A stretch of 64,000 nt of DNA from Erpobdella octoculata (taxonomy: Eukaryota > Annelida > Clitellata > Hirudinida > Erpobdellidae). This document shows positions 10,314-20,813 of the stretch, one piece after another. The notes beneath the pieces are model-generated. The model saw nothing but the letters and a program-made list of their open reading frames with translations. It did not search any database and was not told the origin of the DNA. The stretch covers positions 32,956,333 through 33,020,332 of the forward strand of contig OZ022242.1 of assembly GCA_963978895.1 (NCBI GenBank), given 5' to 3'. The translations under genes were made by a program, and so were the position numbers. The first letter of the stretch is position 1. Every line of letters begins with the position of its first letter.

Positions 10314-13300
10314 CTAGAATTAAACACTCCTCCGTTATTTGGTAACAATTGTAAAATATTAGAATTAAAAAACCGTTATTGTCATTTATTTATATTTAAA
10401 AAGACTAGCCCGTCATAAAGGATCGATCTGTTTAATTAATATTTATATTAATTTTAAATTAATACAACTCATGCTATTTTAATAATTATATTTTTAAAGA
10501 TTTTTTTATAAAATTTCATAATGGACATTTGCTACGCTTGAAACCGGCATACGGGAGCTCAAGATTTCGGTGCATAAACTAGTCGGCTGAAAATTTAGCG
10601 TTTTGGAAGGTGTGAATAAATTCGTACTACATATTTATTTTTATATATTAGATTTTTCTTAAATTTATATTCATGTTTTCGAAAACATTTTAACTGTACG
10701 TTATTTCTACTGCTTCGGGGCCGATGAAATTTAAAATTGTTTCACTCAAACATTAAATTTGATTTATGCTCCACTACAAATATACTTTTTTTGTATAACT
10801 AAATAAACAGAAATAATACATCTAAAAATCTACAAACTTCCATAAGCAGCTGCTAAAACGGTGAAAATTGCAAAGTAACACATTTTTTCAACTTGTGTTT
10901 TCAAATATAAAACTGATTAACTTAAATGTCGGTTTTATTGCAGGTTTTTTGCTTATCACGTCTGTCTGATACTTATATCAAATATCAGGCCTGGACAGGT
11001 CAGACACGAGACAACATTTACAGCAAACGAAGTTTTGTCTTCCTGTTGAACAATAACGTACAATATGTGGGGGCAAGGTATAAAAATGCGCCCCCATCTT
11101 CCACTGTCTTTCTAATTGGACGACCAAAACCGAGGGAACTGAAGGCACCCGAGCCATATCCGGGGCTAGGTGAGACCCCTCCCCAAGATAATTTTAGAAA
11201 TCACTTGTGTAAAATAGTGCAAAAATACAATTTGTTAATTATGCATGTTCAAAAGCGACTAAAATTTTGTGAAATTGTTAATGCTTTTTGGCGCCCAAAA
11301 GCCTGGCGCCCGGGGGCAGATGTCCCTCCCTGCCCCAGTTCGCTAAGCCAGTGCGTAAAGAAGCTTCTGCTTGGTTACTGTAGGTCTTGTCTTAGGTCGA
11401 TTTTTTTATAACTTGAAAATAAGCATGTTCGAACTTTTCACAAGCTTTTCTTATACTGTTGATGAGGTACTTCAAACGAAATTCATAGCCAACATTCTTA
11501 CAACACAAAAAACGAATGCTGTTGCTAAGCTCAAAGCGCTGTATTAAATAAATGTTGGATAGAACAGGTTTTGTTAAAGTGAGAAGGCAGTTTGAATTAG
11601 AAATTTTTTTTTGTAAAGATGACAAAAAACTGGTTTTCAGGCGTCTGTTTTGATACCACAAGTTTAGACATGGGCCTCATAGCAGTTATTCAGCAAGCGT
11701 TTGATAAACGTTTATTCTTTATAGTCTGCAGTTGTCATATACTTAAAATAGTTTTATCAATCAATTTCTTAAATTTGAGAGACTGCGAATAAATATTCAG
11801 TTAATTCAAAGATGGGTGGAACAACGTTGGAGTAAAATCCAAACCTACAAAATTTAAATATTACTGGATTAAACAGAAAACAAGTAAATTTTTTGAAATC
11901 AAGATTACCTAGAGTTTCTCAAACTAGCATTATTAATACTGTGTGCAAATGATGTTGCTGTTAGTACGGATAAAGATGATAGCCTACATTACAGTTCTCC
12001 AGGAGACTACCACCACGCCAGATGAATGACTAGAATAAATAGTCTTAAAATCTACTTATACCGTGAACAATTTAAACTTACAGCAAAGGAATTGAGCGAT
12101 GCTTTGATCAAACTTGGGTTGTTTTCGGACGTTGTGTGGAAGATAAGAAAAGAAGACACTGTTGCCGTTTTAAAAAAACAATCAATACTAAAATGTATTT
12201 CATAAGCCGATAACTTTGAATATATGTTCCTGGCACTACTCAACATCAAGTTAAAAAGTGGCCTAATGGAAAATGGAAATTTTGTATGCACGATTTTGAA
12301 TTGTATCGATTTCTTTTCGCTTGTGCAAGCAAGTCCCAAGCCTGGGTAAAAAAGGAGGGGCAGTTAAAAAGAATAAATATGATCTATGACAGAAGTACTT
12401 ATGTGTTTCCAACATATAGCCATTTCCCAGTCTATCAAATAATAAAACTAAAAAATCAGAGATCTTTCAGATCAACAAAAAACCTAGAGAAAACAGCAAC
12501 ACAAATTTAGAAATTTCTGCAAGACCTTTTTCTGATCACACTTATTCAAATAATGAAATGGTTTCATTGCTGAATTTTGAACATTCTTATACTTTGCTTT
12601 GATTTTTTTAAGTAGATGTGCATATTCTCTAAAGATTTTAGACATTTTTCACTTTTTTATAGATATACATATATTCTAAGATTTTATACTTTGCTTTGAA
12701 TTTTTTAAGTAGATGTACTCATAATTTAAATAGTTGAAATTTTTTTGTTATAAAAAGATGTACTTTTAGTCTAAGAAATTTAGACTTTATTGTCATTTTT
12801 CATATTTAAATTTAATCTAAATATTTTATACTTTTTTTCTCTGTAGATTTTAAAGATCTTAAGCTTTGTTCTGACTTTTTCAGTTTTCTGCAGATACTTG
12901 TACAATACATTAAACAAGTTTTGAAATTGGAATTTTTTATAGCTCTGGCAAAACAAACAGATATTGCCAAATCTTGCAGTACAGTGAGTACAGTCAGTAC
13001 ACATTTTAAGTTAGCTGAGAACCGTAAACTGAGAACAAATTACAAAATCAGCCCATATTTTAATTATTATTATTATTGCCAAATGCTGTATTAAATTTAA
13101 AATTTTTCAATTTCTTTATCGGTTTATATCGGTAAAGTTATTGCCGATTAATATAAATAATGAATATTCATGAAACCAAAAAGACTCTAAATCGTTTTCG
13201 GAGTTCTTTGGTCTGGCTCCTAGGCTGCCCAGCTAAAAGCCATCTTAAACTACAGGCGGGCCGATATACCTATTCTATATATATGCTCCCAGCCGTTTTC

Positions 13301-13697
13301 TCGCTCTCGTTCGTTTTCCTGCTCGCGGTCGCTTTCCCGATCCGGGACGCTTTCTCGCTCTTAACTGCTTTACCTTTCCAGGTCGTTTTTTTGTTCTCAG
13401 TTGCTTTTGTGTTCCCTCTTGCTTTCCCGTTCCCGTTTCCGTTCATTTTCTAATTCTAGTTTTCGCTCGCTCTCCCGCTCCGATCCGCTCATTTTGTGCC
13501 CGATTTTAATTTTTTTTCACTATAATTGTCTCCCATTGCCTCTTAAGCTTGTGTGAAAATTGCATTACGATTGAATGAATGGTGTAGCAATGCATAAAGG
13601 ACTTATATACTTACATAATCTTATTAATATATATATATATATATATATGGATCGTAGAATAAGATAATAATTCCAAAATTAAAAAATATAACATATG

Positions 13698-13999
13698 CAG
13701 TGGCGAATCTAAACTTCTTTGGCGGGGGCCAAAAATGGCGGGAAGAGCAAAAAATTGATCGTAGATCCACAAACCCCATTGAAAAACATAAGCCGGGTGC
13801 TAACAATTTTGTAATTTCTCTAAAAAGTAGCCAATTTTTTTCTAAATTAAGTCAACTTGAACTTTTTTCACTTTTTTCTAGTTTTAACGGTATTTTTAGC
13901 ATTAGGATTATTATAAAAAAAATAAGTATTTCAAAAAAGTACATTCTGAAATCCTCGGAAAGGGGGCCATTGCCCTCCCGCCCCTTAAATCCGCTACTA
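13698..13999. mobile_element. hAT-like MITE (unit B)
   Basis: This is a duplicate of the 8592-8893 element carried along by the tandem duplication. It is not an independent insertion. Confidence 0.6.
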
Positions 14000-14008
14000 T
14001 ATATAAAG

Positions 14009-14228
14009 TTAAAAAGCTTGAAGGTAAAGATAGAGTCAATCAGAAGTTCACATTTGCTAATTTTGTCAATATAGATGTCAAAATGAAGCTGGACTCTGGT
14101 GCAGATGTGACTGTGATCAGCAAACAATTCTAGACCGAACTATTGCAACTTTCTGATCTCCCAAAAAACTGGACATAGACAATTCCGAGAAAAAATATGA
14201 ATTTTGTTAAAGGGGAGGTATTGAAAGT
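14009..14228 (+). pseudogene. LTR-retroelement aspartic protease remnant (unit B)
   Basis: This is the unit B copy of the broken DSGAD-type protease fragment at 8903-9122, with the same two in-frame stops. The shared stops show that the fragment was already dead before the tandem duplication. Confidence 0.6.
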
Positions 14229-14868
14229 AGACAGTTAATATTATATTATGTTTTTACTTTTCTTTTCTTGAGTAAACGAGTTGACGATCGTAGGTGTTTG
14301 TGTCTTGGTCGTAGTAGCGTTCTTGTTTAACATAATTAAAGTTCATAACAACTTTAATGTCACAAATCAATACAAACCGATGTAAATTGAAAAAGACTGG
14401 GCTCCTCCGCAAATATTCTTTCCATTTGTACATGGCCAATTGCATTCTGCCAGTGATGTTGTTGAATACGTTGAATTTCCGCAGAAACACAACGAGCCAA
14501 ACTAGTTTTTAGTATATAAAAAATAGCCTATTAAACTTCAAAACGTTTTTTTGTTACCTTTAAACTCAAAAACGTAGATAAAAAAATTTCAACATACTAT
14601 TAAGGCTGCGTACGTGTATGATTTCTTAACACAAAACTCAGTACATTCATCCACTGACGTAACTGGAATACCACGATATGTGTCAGCTAAAAAATTTTTG
14701 TAACATCCCAAGTATTGTATGTAGTTTCCTGATTAAATGTTTTCAGTATTATTAACAAAAGTTAACTGTTTTGTTAATTTTCGACTCTTTGCAACTAGCC
14801 AAAAATTATTCAAAAATTACAGATTTTATAATTAATATTATAACTAGAATCTAAAAGATATCGGATAC

Positions 14869-15415
14869 TTTTTTGATAAACTTCTAATTCACTAAAACCC
14901 ATTTTATCCAACGTAGAAATATATCGGTTTTCAGTTTGAATGATAACATATCGAGAACATATTGTAGTATCAGTACAATTAACTCTCATTGGTTGTCCTG
15001 ATGGTAAAGCTGGGGATGGATATTGTCCACAAAGTGTGTATTGTCCTCTTTCCGGTTTGTTTTTTTGTGGATCAAAATTGTTGCTTAATCCGACTATAAA
15101 TCTGTCCATTCGAAATTCTTGAAAGTAATAAAAAATTAGTATTAGTTTTATATTTTCGTTTGATGCTAAAATAAATTCGAAACAATTATCAATATGACAA
15201 TCTTACGGCAGTTTTTACAATCCCTGTTGAACAGCAGAACAAATTCAATGTGAAATGGTTCTTTAAGATCAACCACAAACCATCCGTTTGGCATAACATC
15301 ATCTACATGAACATAATTATATCCATTCTTGTTACCATCCACACCCAGACTAGCACTGAAACCCTGGTAAGTGGAACTTTGATAAGCTGGCCGTTCATAG
15401 GCAATGTTGTCTGGG
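14869..15415 (-). pseudogene. duplicated fucolectin-domain exons (unit B)
   Basis: Exons at about 15415-15207 and 15117-14869 encode the same lectin domain as 10313-9763, and the protein sequence is unchanged. The upstream acceptor differs. In unit A the minus strand reads ATTCTAG before CTAGCCCAG. In unit B A15421 turns this into ATTCTTG, leaving only the inner GCTAG. Using the inner site changes the entry phase from 1 to 2, so unit B is less able to act as a cassette exon in a phase-1 receptor. It could be a second lectin domain of the same receptor, a neighbouring gene copy or a dead duplicate. Confidence 0.5.
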
Positions 15416-17429
15416 CTAGCAAGAATTAAACACTCCTCCGTTATTTGGTAACAATTGTAAAATATTAGAATTAAAAAACCGTTATTGTCATTTATTTATA
15501 TTTAAAAAGACTAGCCCGTCATAAAGGATCGATCTGTTTAATTAATATTTATATTAATTTTAAATTAATACAACTCATGCTATTTTAATAATTATATTTT
15601 TAAAGATTTTTTTATAAAATTTCATAATGGACATTTGCTACGCTTGAAACCGGCATACGGGAGCTCAAGATTTCGGTGCATAAACTAGTCGGCTGAAAAT
15701 TTAGCGTTTTGGAAGGTGTGAATAAATTCGTACTACATATTTATTTTTATATATTAGATTTTTCTTAAATTTATATTCATGTTTTCGAAAACATTTTAAC
15801 TGTACGTTATTTCTACTGCTTCGGGGCCGATGAAATTTAAAATTGTTTCACTCAAACATTAAATTTGATTTATGCTCCACTACAAATATACTTTTTTTGT
15901 ATAACTAAATAAACAGAAATAATACATCTAAAAATCTACAAACTTCCATAAGCAGCTGCTAAAACGGTGAAAATTGCAAAGTAACACATTTTTTCAACTT
16001 GTGTTTTCAAATATAAAACTGATTAACTTAAATGTCGGTTTTATTGCAGGTTTTTTGCTTATCACGTCTGTCTGATACTTATATCAAATATCAGGCCTGG
16101 ACAGGTCAGACACGAGACAACATTTACAGCAAACGAAGTTTTGTCTTCCTGTTGAACAATAACGTACAATATGTGGGGGCAAGGTATAAAAATGCGCCCC
16201 CATCTTCCACTGTCTTTCTAATTGGACGACCAAAACCGAGGGAACTGAAGGCACCCGAGCCATATCCGGGGCTAGGTGAGACCCCTCCCCAAGATAATTT
16301 TAGAAATCACTTGTGTAAAATAGTGCAAAAATACAATTTGTTAATTATGCATGTTCAAAAGCGACTAAAATTTTGTGAAATTGTTAATGCTTTTTGGCGC
16401 CCAAAAGCCTGGCGCCCGGGGGCAGATGTCCCTCCCTGCCCCAGTTCGCTAAGCCAGTGCGTAAAGAAGCTTCTGCTTGGTTACTGTAGGTCTTGTCTTA
16501 GGTCGATTTTTTTATAACTTGAAAATAAGCATGTTCGAACTTTTCACAAGCTTTTCTTATACTGTTGATGAGGTACTTCAAACGAAATTCATAGCCAACA
16601 TTCTTACAACACAAAAAACGAATGCTGTTGCTAAGCTCAAAGCGCTGTATTAAATAAATGTTGGATAGAACAGGTTTTGTTAAAGTGAGAAGGCAGTTTG
16701 AATTAGAAATTTTTTTTTGTAAAGATGACAAAAAACTGGTTTTCCGGCGTCTGTTTTGATACCACAAGTTTAGACATGGGCCTCATAGCAGTTATTCAGC
16801 AAGCGTTTGATAAACGTTTATTCTTTATAGTCTGCAGTTGTCATATACTTAAAATAGTTTTATCAATCAATTTCTTAAATTTGAGAGACTGCGAATAAAT
16901 ATTCAGTTAATTCAAAGATGGGTGGAACAACGTTGGAGTAAAATCCAAACCTACAAAATTTAAATATTACTGGATTAAACAGAAAACAAGTAAATTTTTT
17001 GAAATCAAGATTACCTAGAGTTTCTCAAACTAGCATTATTAATACTGTGTGCAAATGATGTTGCTGTTAGTACGGATAAAGATGATAGCCTACATTACAG
17101 TTCTCCAGGAGACTACCACCACGCCAGATGAATGACTAGAATAAATAGTCTTAAAATCTACTTATACCGTGAACAATTTAAACTTACAGCAAAGGAATTG
17201 AGCGATGCTTTGATCAAACTTGGGTTGTTTTCGGACGTTGTGTGGAAGATAAGAAAAGAAGACACTGTTGCCGTTTTAAAAAAACAATCAATACTAAAAT
17301 GTATTTCATAAGCCGATAACTTTGAATATATGTTCCTGGCACTACTCAACATCAAGTTAAAAAGTGGCCTAATGGAAAATGGAAATTTTGTATGCACGAT
17401 TTTGAATTGTATCGATTTCTTTTCGCTTG

Positions 17430-17600
17430 TGCAAGCAAGTCCCAAGCCTGGGTAAAAAAGGAGGGGCAGTTAAAAAGAATAAATATGATCTATGACAGAA
17501 GTACTTATGTGTTTCCAACATATAGCCATTTCAGTCTTAAAAGACCAAAAGACCTGGTGTAAGAGACTATAAGCTATTATAAAAAAATTCTATAATAGTC
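17430..17600 (+). repeat. dispersed repeat, copy at the end of unit B
   Basis: The segment GCAAGTCCCAAGCCTGG, AAAAGGAGG, GTTAAAAAG, then TTTCAGTCTTAAAA and AGACTATAAGCTATTATAAA matches 56785-56935 closely. A shorter match (AAGTTAAAAAGATCAAATTA) is at about 49803. The duplication junction falls inside this repeat at 17529-17532. Confidence 0.6.
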
Positions 17601-17659
17601 ATTTTAATAATTGCGATTTGGTGGTTATTAATAACAGCCATCTTATTTGTAGGCTTTCA

Positions 17660-18185
17660 AATCATTTCAACGCAACGTTTCGCTTCTTAATATAACAACG
17701 TAGCAGTCAGCATAATCGCAGCCGAGCCAAAGTAAAATGTTGTTGTACCCATCATACTCAGGCTTATTGTAATGTTTTATGGAATTTAAATACCTACTAA
17801 CTTCAGAAAACTCAAACTACAGCTTTGATTTTGTAAGCTCGAGAACATTCTGAAAGACAGCTATCTCTATCTCATCATATTTGATTATCATATCTAAGAT
17901 GTTGCATGCAGCTATGAAATATCCACTAGCATTTTTACCGCATCTGATAAGTCGAATTTGAAAAACAAGATATGTTAAAAAATTAGATGAACTTATTAAA
18001 AATAACTTTGAATAATCTAATAACCTGCTGGAAATAAATATCGATTGATTGTTATTAATTTTTTCAAAGCAACTTAAAACATGAGGAATTTTAATAGTTT
18101 CATCTTTCTGAACTTGTACGACGTGAACAATTACCCTTTTTGAATTAACTCCGTCACAGTCGTTTTGTAAAAATATTTTAAATTG
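17660..18185 (-). pseudogene. receptor-type protein tyrosine phosphatase domain, broken
   Basis: Two minus-strand exons are visible: 18185-18025 (acceptor TTTATTTTAG, donor AG/GTTATT) and 17943 onward (acceptor CTTATCAG). They join in phase 2. The first encodes the region just before the P-loop (RVIVHVVQVQKDETIKIPHV and a following helix). The second encodes a degenerate P-loop, RCGKNASGYFIAACNILDM, then EIAVFQNV and YLNSI. This matches the C-terminal third of an inactive D2 domain, because the catalytic CX5R arginine is absent. A TAG stop interrupts the frame at about 17827, and homology resumes after it. With the lectin/EGF exons downstream on the same strand, it suggests a cluster of lectin-EGF-TM-PTP receptors. 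That link is inference. Confidence 0.55.
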
Positions 18186-18189
18186 CTAA

Positions 18190-18970
18190 AATAAATTAAT
18201 TTTAAAAGAATTATTTAAATACTTTTTAAAATAGTTCAATACATTTTCATAAGCATTTTCCTATTGAGTCATTTTTTGTTTCATAAACTGTTTATATATT
18301 AAAATTTATTAAATATTTTATCAGAAATCTCCAAAGCGATAACCTTGAAAGTTTCATTAAAAAAGTGGATAAAATTTCGTCAGGCAAGACTTCTAGAAAA
18401 ATGGGTGACACTACCAAGACAAACTGGACAATTCATATAGAGATATTTGCATATGCTTTAAAATAAATTTATTTATCACCGACAATGTCAGGACAAGGTT
18501 AATAACTTTTACCGATATGAAACCATTAGGGATTCAAGCTCGGTATGACAGCACGCAACTTAACCTCAGCTAGGATTTCGGCCTGGCCTATCAATGACAA
18601 ACCAATCCCAAAAATGGATCCAGAAAGGATGAGGGATGGAGAGAGAAAAATAAAAATAAAAACATTGATTTAACTTAAAATAGTGAAATTTATTTAACTT
18701 AAGGTACTCCAATGACCAAAAGACTAAAAAAGATTCTATTTAAAATTTTATTTAAAAAAATTCTCACCCCTTGGTTGTAACAAAACATCCGATAAATAAG
18801 ACAAATGCAGAAGATAAAATGTCGATCTTGAACGCTGAGAAAGTGACGAGGACGCAGACAAGCAACAATGAAATTTATGTTAATGCGTGTTAGAGTGTTC
18901 TTGCGAGCTAAACTGAAGTTACGTGTGGTCACTGTGGTCAGTCTCTTCTGTTAGCAAACGTCTTTCTTTT
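18190..18970. other. intergenic, no clear gene
   Basis: A short plus-strand open stretch at about 18324-18465 (containing FIKKVDKISSGKTSRKMGD) has no recognisable family, start or partner exons. The rest is AT-rich, with a mildly GC-richer patch at 18520-18650. I see nothing else supportable. Confidence 0.4.
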
Positions 18971-18971
18971 T

Positions 18972-20244
18972 TAGGGCCGTAACCAGCTATGGGGCTGGGG
19001 GGCACAGCCCCTCCCCCGTTTTGGTCGGGCCCCCCCAGTTCTTTGTATTGCTGTCCAGTTCAACAAAGACTGTAGGTGGCTAATTCAATAAGCTGTTTTA
19101 ATTTTCTATGGCAAAGGATGATAAATTGAGTAGGATTTCACAAAACATGCTTCAAAATACCAAGTACATGTCGCCTCTTATCCAAAACAAGGTAATCAAA
19201 TTAATGGCACAGATGGTACAAGTTGTGATTGTCAAAGAATGCAAGGATTCTGACATTAACTGGTATTCGATCAAGTGCAACCCAGTTTTGGCCAGGCTTC
19301 CTAGTTTTGGTTGGCCCCCGGTTTCGGTTGGGCCTCCCAGCTCAATCAGGCCCACGGTTTTTTTGGTGTCACGACAAAACGTTGACAGACAAAATGTTCA
19401 ACGACAAAATGTTCTCGACAAAACGTTCACGACACAACGTTCTCGACAAAATGTTTACGACAAAATGTTCACGACAGAATGAACACCGACAAAAGGTTCA
19501 ACGACAAAATGTTCAACGACAAAACGTTCACGACAAAACGTTCAAAAAAATGTTCACACACAAAATGTTCAAGACACAACGTTCACCACAAAATGCTCAC
19601 GATAGCAACTTTGAATTTAGTGTATTTTTTAAATGATCAAATATTTTGTTTTTCACGAAATGAGCACAAATTGGTAAGTCAGTAAATAAGTTTGCATATG
19701 TATCATTTATTCATTCAAAAACAAAAAAAATTGACATTCATTCACTTCCTAACTTACTACTTACTCGTATATATAAAATAGTATTTCATATTATTACAGT
19801 GATGACCATTAAAATTACGGATTTTTACAAATGCTTCTACTATAAATGTTATAAATTTAAAACGAAAGGTGAGGGGCATTTTTTTCAGACTCGACATAGG
19901 CGCGGAGGGGGGCTGCCGGAAAACTAGTGATAACACGCTTCAAAAGTAATAAGATAATATTCATAATAATAATGTCGTTGAACATTTTGTGTGTGAACAT
20001 TTTTCGTGAAAGTTTTGTCGTGAACGTTTTGTCGCGAACGTTTTGTCGTGAACGTTTTGTCGTGAACGTTTTGTCGCGAACATTTTGTCGTTGAACACTT
20101 TGACTGTGGACGTTTTGTCGTGACATCAAAAAAACCGGGGGGCCTGATTGAGCTGGGAAGCCCAACCGAAACTGGGGGCCGACCAAAACTATGGAGCCTG
20201 GCCAAAACTGGGAGGCCTGGGCCCCATAGCTGGTTACGGCCCTG
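18972..20244. mobile_element. hAT-derived foldback element with 14-bp repeats
   Basis: The ends AGGGCCGTAACCAGCTATGG (18973) and CCATAGCTGGTTACGGCCCT (to 20243) are perfect inverted repeats. Inside, 19258-19610 and 19973-20235 form long inverted arms. Each carries GGCCCAACCGAAAC-type sequence, an AATCAGGCC block, and an array of ~14-bp units (ACGACAAAACGTTC and variants; the reverse complement is on the right). No convincing 8-bp target duplication was found. Between the left terminus and the inner arm lies a transposase fragment (19100-19280). Confidence 0.75.
19100..19280 (+). pseudogene. hAT transposase fragment (DUF4371-like)
   Basis: The plus strand encodes a segment with NTKYMSPLIQNKVIKLMAQM followed by VIVKECKDSDINWYSIKC. 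This resembles the stretch in ZMYM1-like hAT transposases where 'xYxSxxxQNEIIxxM' precedes 'IVxExxxAxxxSxxxD'. It is only ~60 residues and runs straight into repeat sequence, so it is a captured remnant. Confidence 0.45.
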
Positions 20245-20813
20245 CGTGGAGGGAAGACTATAACCTTCTCATTGGTGGATACCAATAATATTCAAACCAT
20301 TCGGGCAATAATTATTTTAGCCCCGTCACTTTGGTTAGCTCTCTTATGCGTATGACTATAGGTACGCGGTCACCAAAACTTAAAACAGTCAAAGCCTGCC
20401 ATCTCTTGACTTTCAAGTATTTCAGTAATTTAATGCAAAAAATATAAATCCGGAGGAAACCATTGACTACATTAAATTACGTTAACTGGCGAAGGGACAA
20501 TTGAAATCGGATGCAGCAAATTGGGTCAATACATTAACATAATTTAGAATCGTAAATTTGAGCTAGCGCTTTGCTGTTAAAAGATTACATTTACAAAACA
20601 CAACCTCTAAACCTCTAGGCTAATTGTAACTTATACAAATATTCAATTTATTTTATTTCTTTAAAATACAAGGCCTGTTGAGACCACCTATTTTTCAATG
20701 TTTATAAACATGGCAGATGTTCATTTCTGCTTGTGAAGAGAATGTGACTATCGAATATTTAGCGGTGATATCTTCAATAATTCGCTGAAATCGTTTTAAA
20801 ATTTAAAGTGAAG
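20245..20813. promoter_or_regulatory. upstream region of the XPR1 gene
   Basis: No ORF or repeat is recognised. The last ~100 bp before the ATG at 20814 presumably hold the promoter and 5' UTR. No TATA box or initiator can be assigned with confidence. The context TGAAGATGAAG at the start codon is acceptable for an animal gene. Confidence 0.35.

Larger units (their letters stand above)
7317..12422. repeat. tandem duplication unit A, 5,106 bp
   Basis: Every position here recurs 5,106 bp downstream in unit B. Unit A starts in the loop of the palindromic element and ends in a dispersed repeat. A 4-bp TTTC occurs at 7317, 12423 and 17529, so the junction has microhomology. Contents in order: right arm of the palindrome, tail of the CCCGGCG repeat, a (TA)n run, a hAT-like MITE (8592-8893), a retroelement protease remnant (8903-9122), and lectin exons on the minus strand (9763-10313). 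Next come a G/C-run transposon end (about 11070-11350) and an AT-rich stretch with no recognisable gene (11400-12420). An open minus-strand exon-like segment at 9148-9398 is unassigned. Confidence 0.95.
12423..17528. repeat. tandem duplication unit B, 5,106 bp
   Basis: This is the second copy of unit A. I noticed only two substitutions: T at 10315 versus A at 15421, and A at 11639 versus C at 16745. Long stretches are otherwise identical, so the duplication is very recent or is an assembly artefact such as two haplotypes placed in series. Homology ends at 17532/17533, where unit A would re-enter the CCAGTCTATC start sequence and unit B continues into unique AGTCTTAAAAGACC. Confidence 0.95.

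Noticed and set aside
10926..11411. 161-codon plus-strand ORF (and its copy at 16032-16517)
   Set aside because: It runs through G/C-run transposon debris and has no recognised domain or codon bias. Its perfect conservation only reflects the recent tandem duplication.
19108..19636. Two overlapping plus-strand ORFs rich in Arg-Gln-Asn-Val
   Set aside because: Apart from the short transposase-like part near 19100-19280, they translate the 14-bp array of the foldback element.
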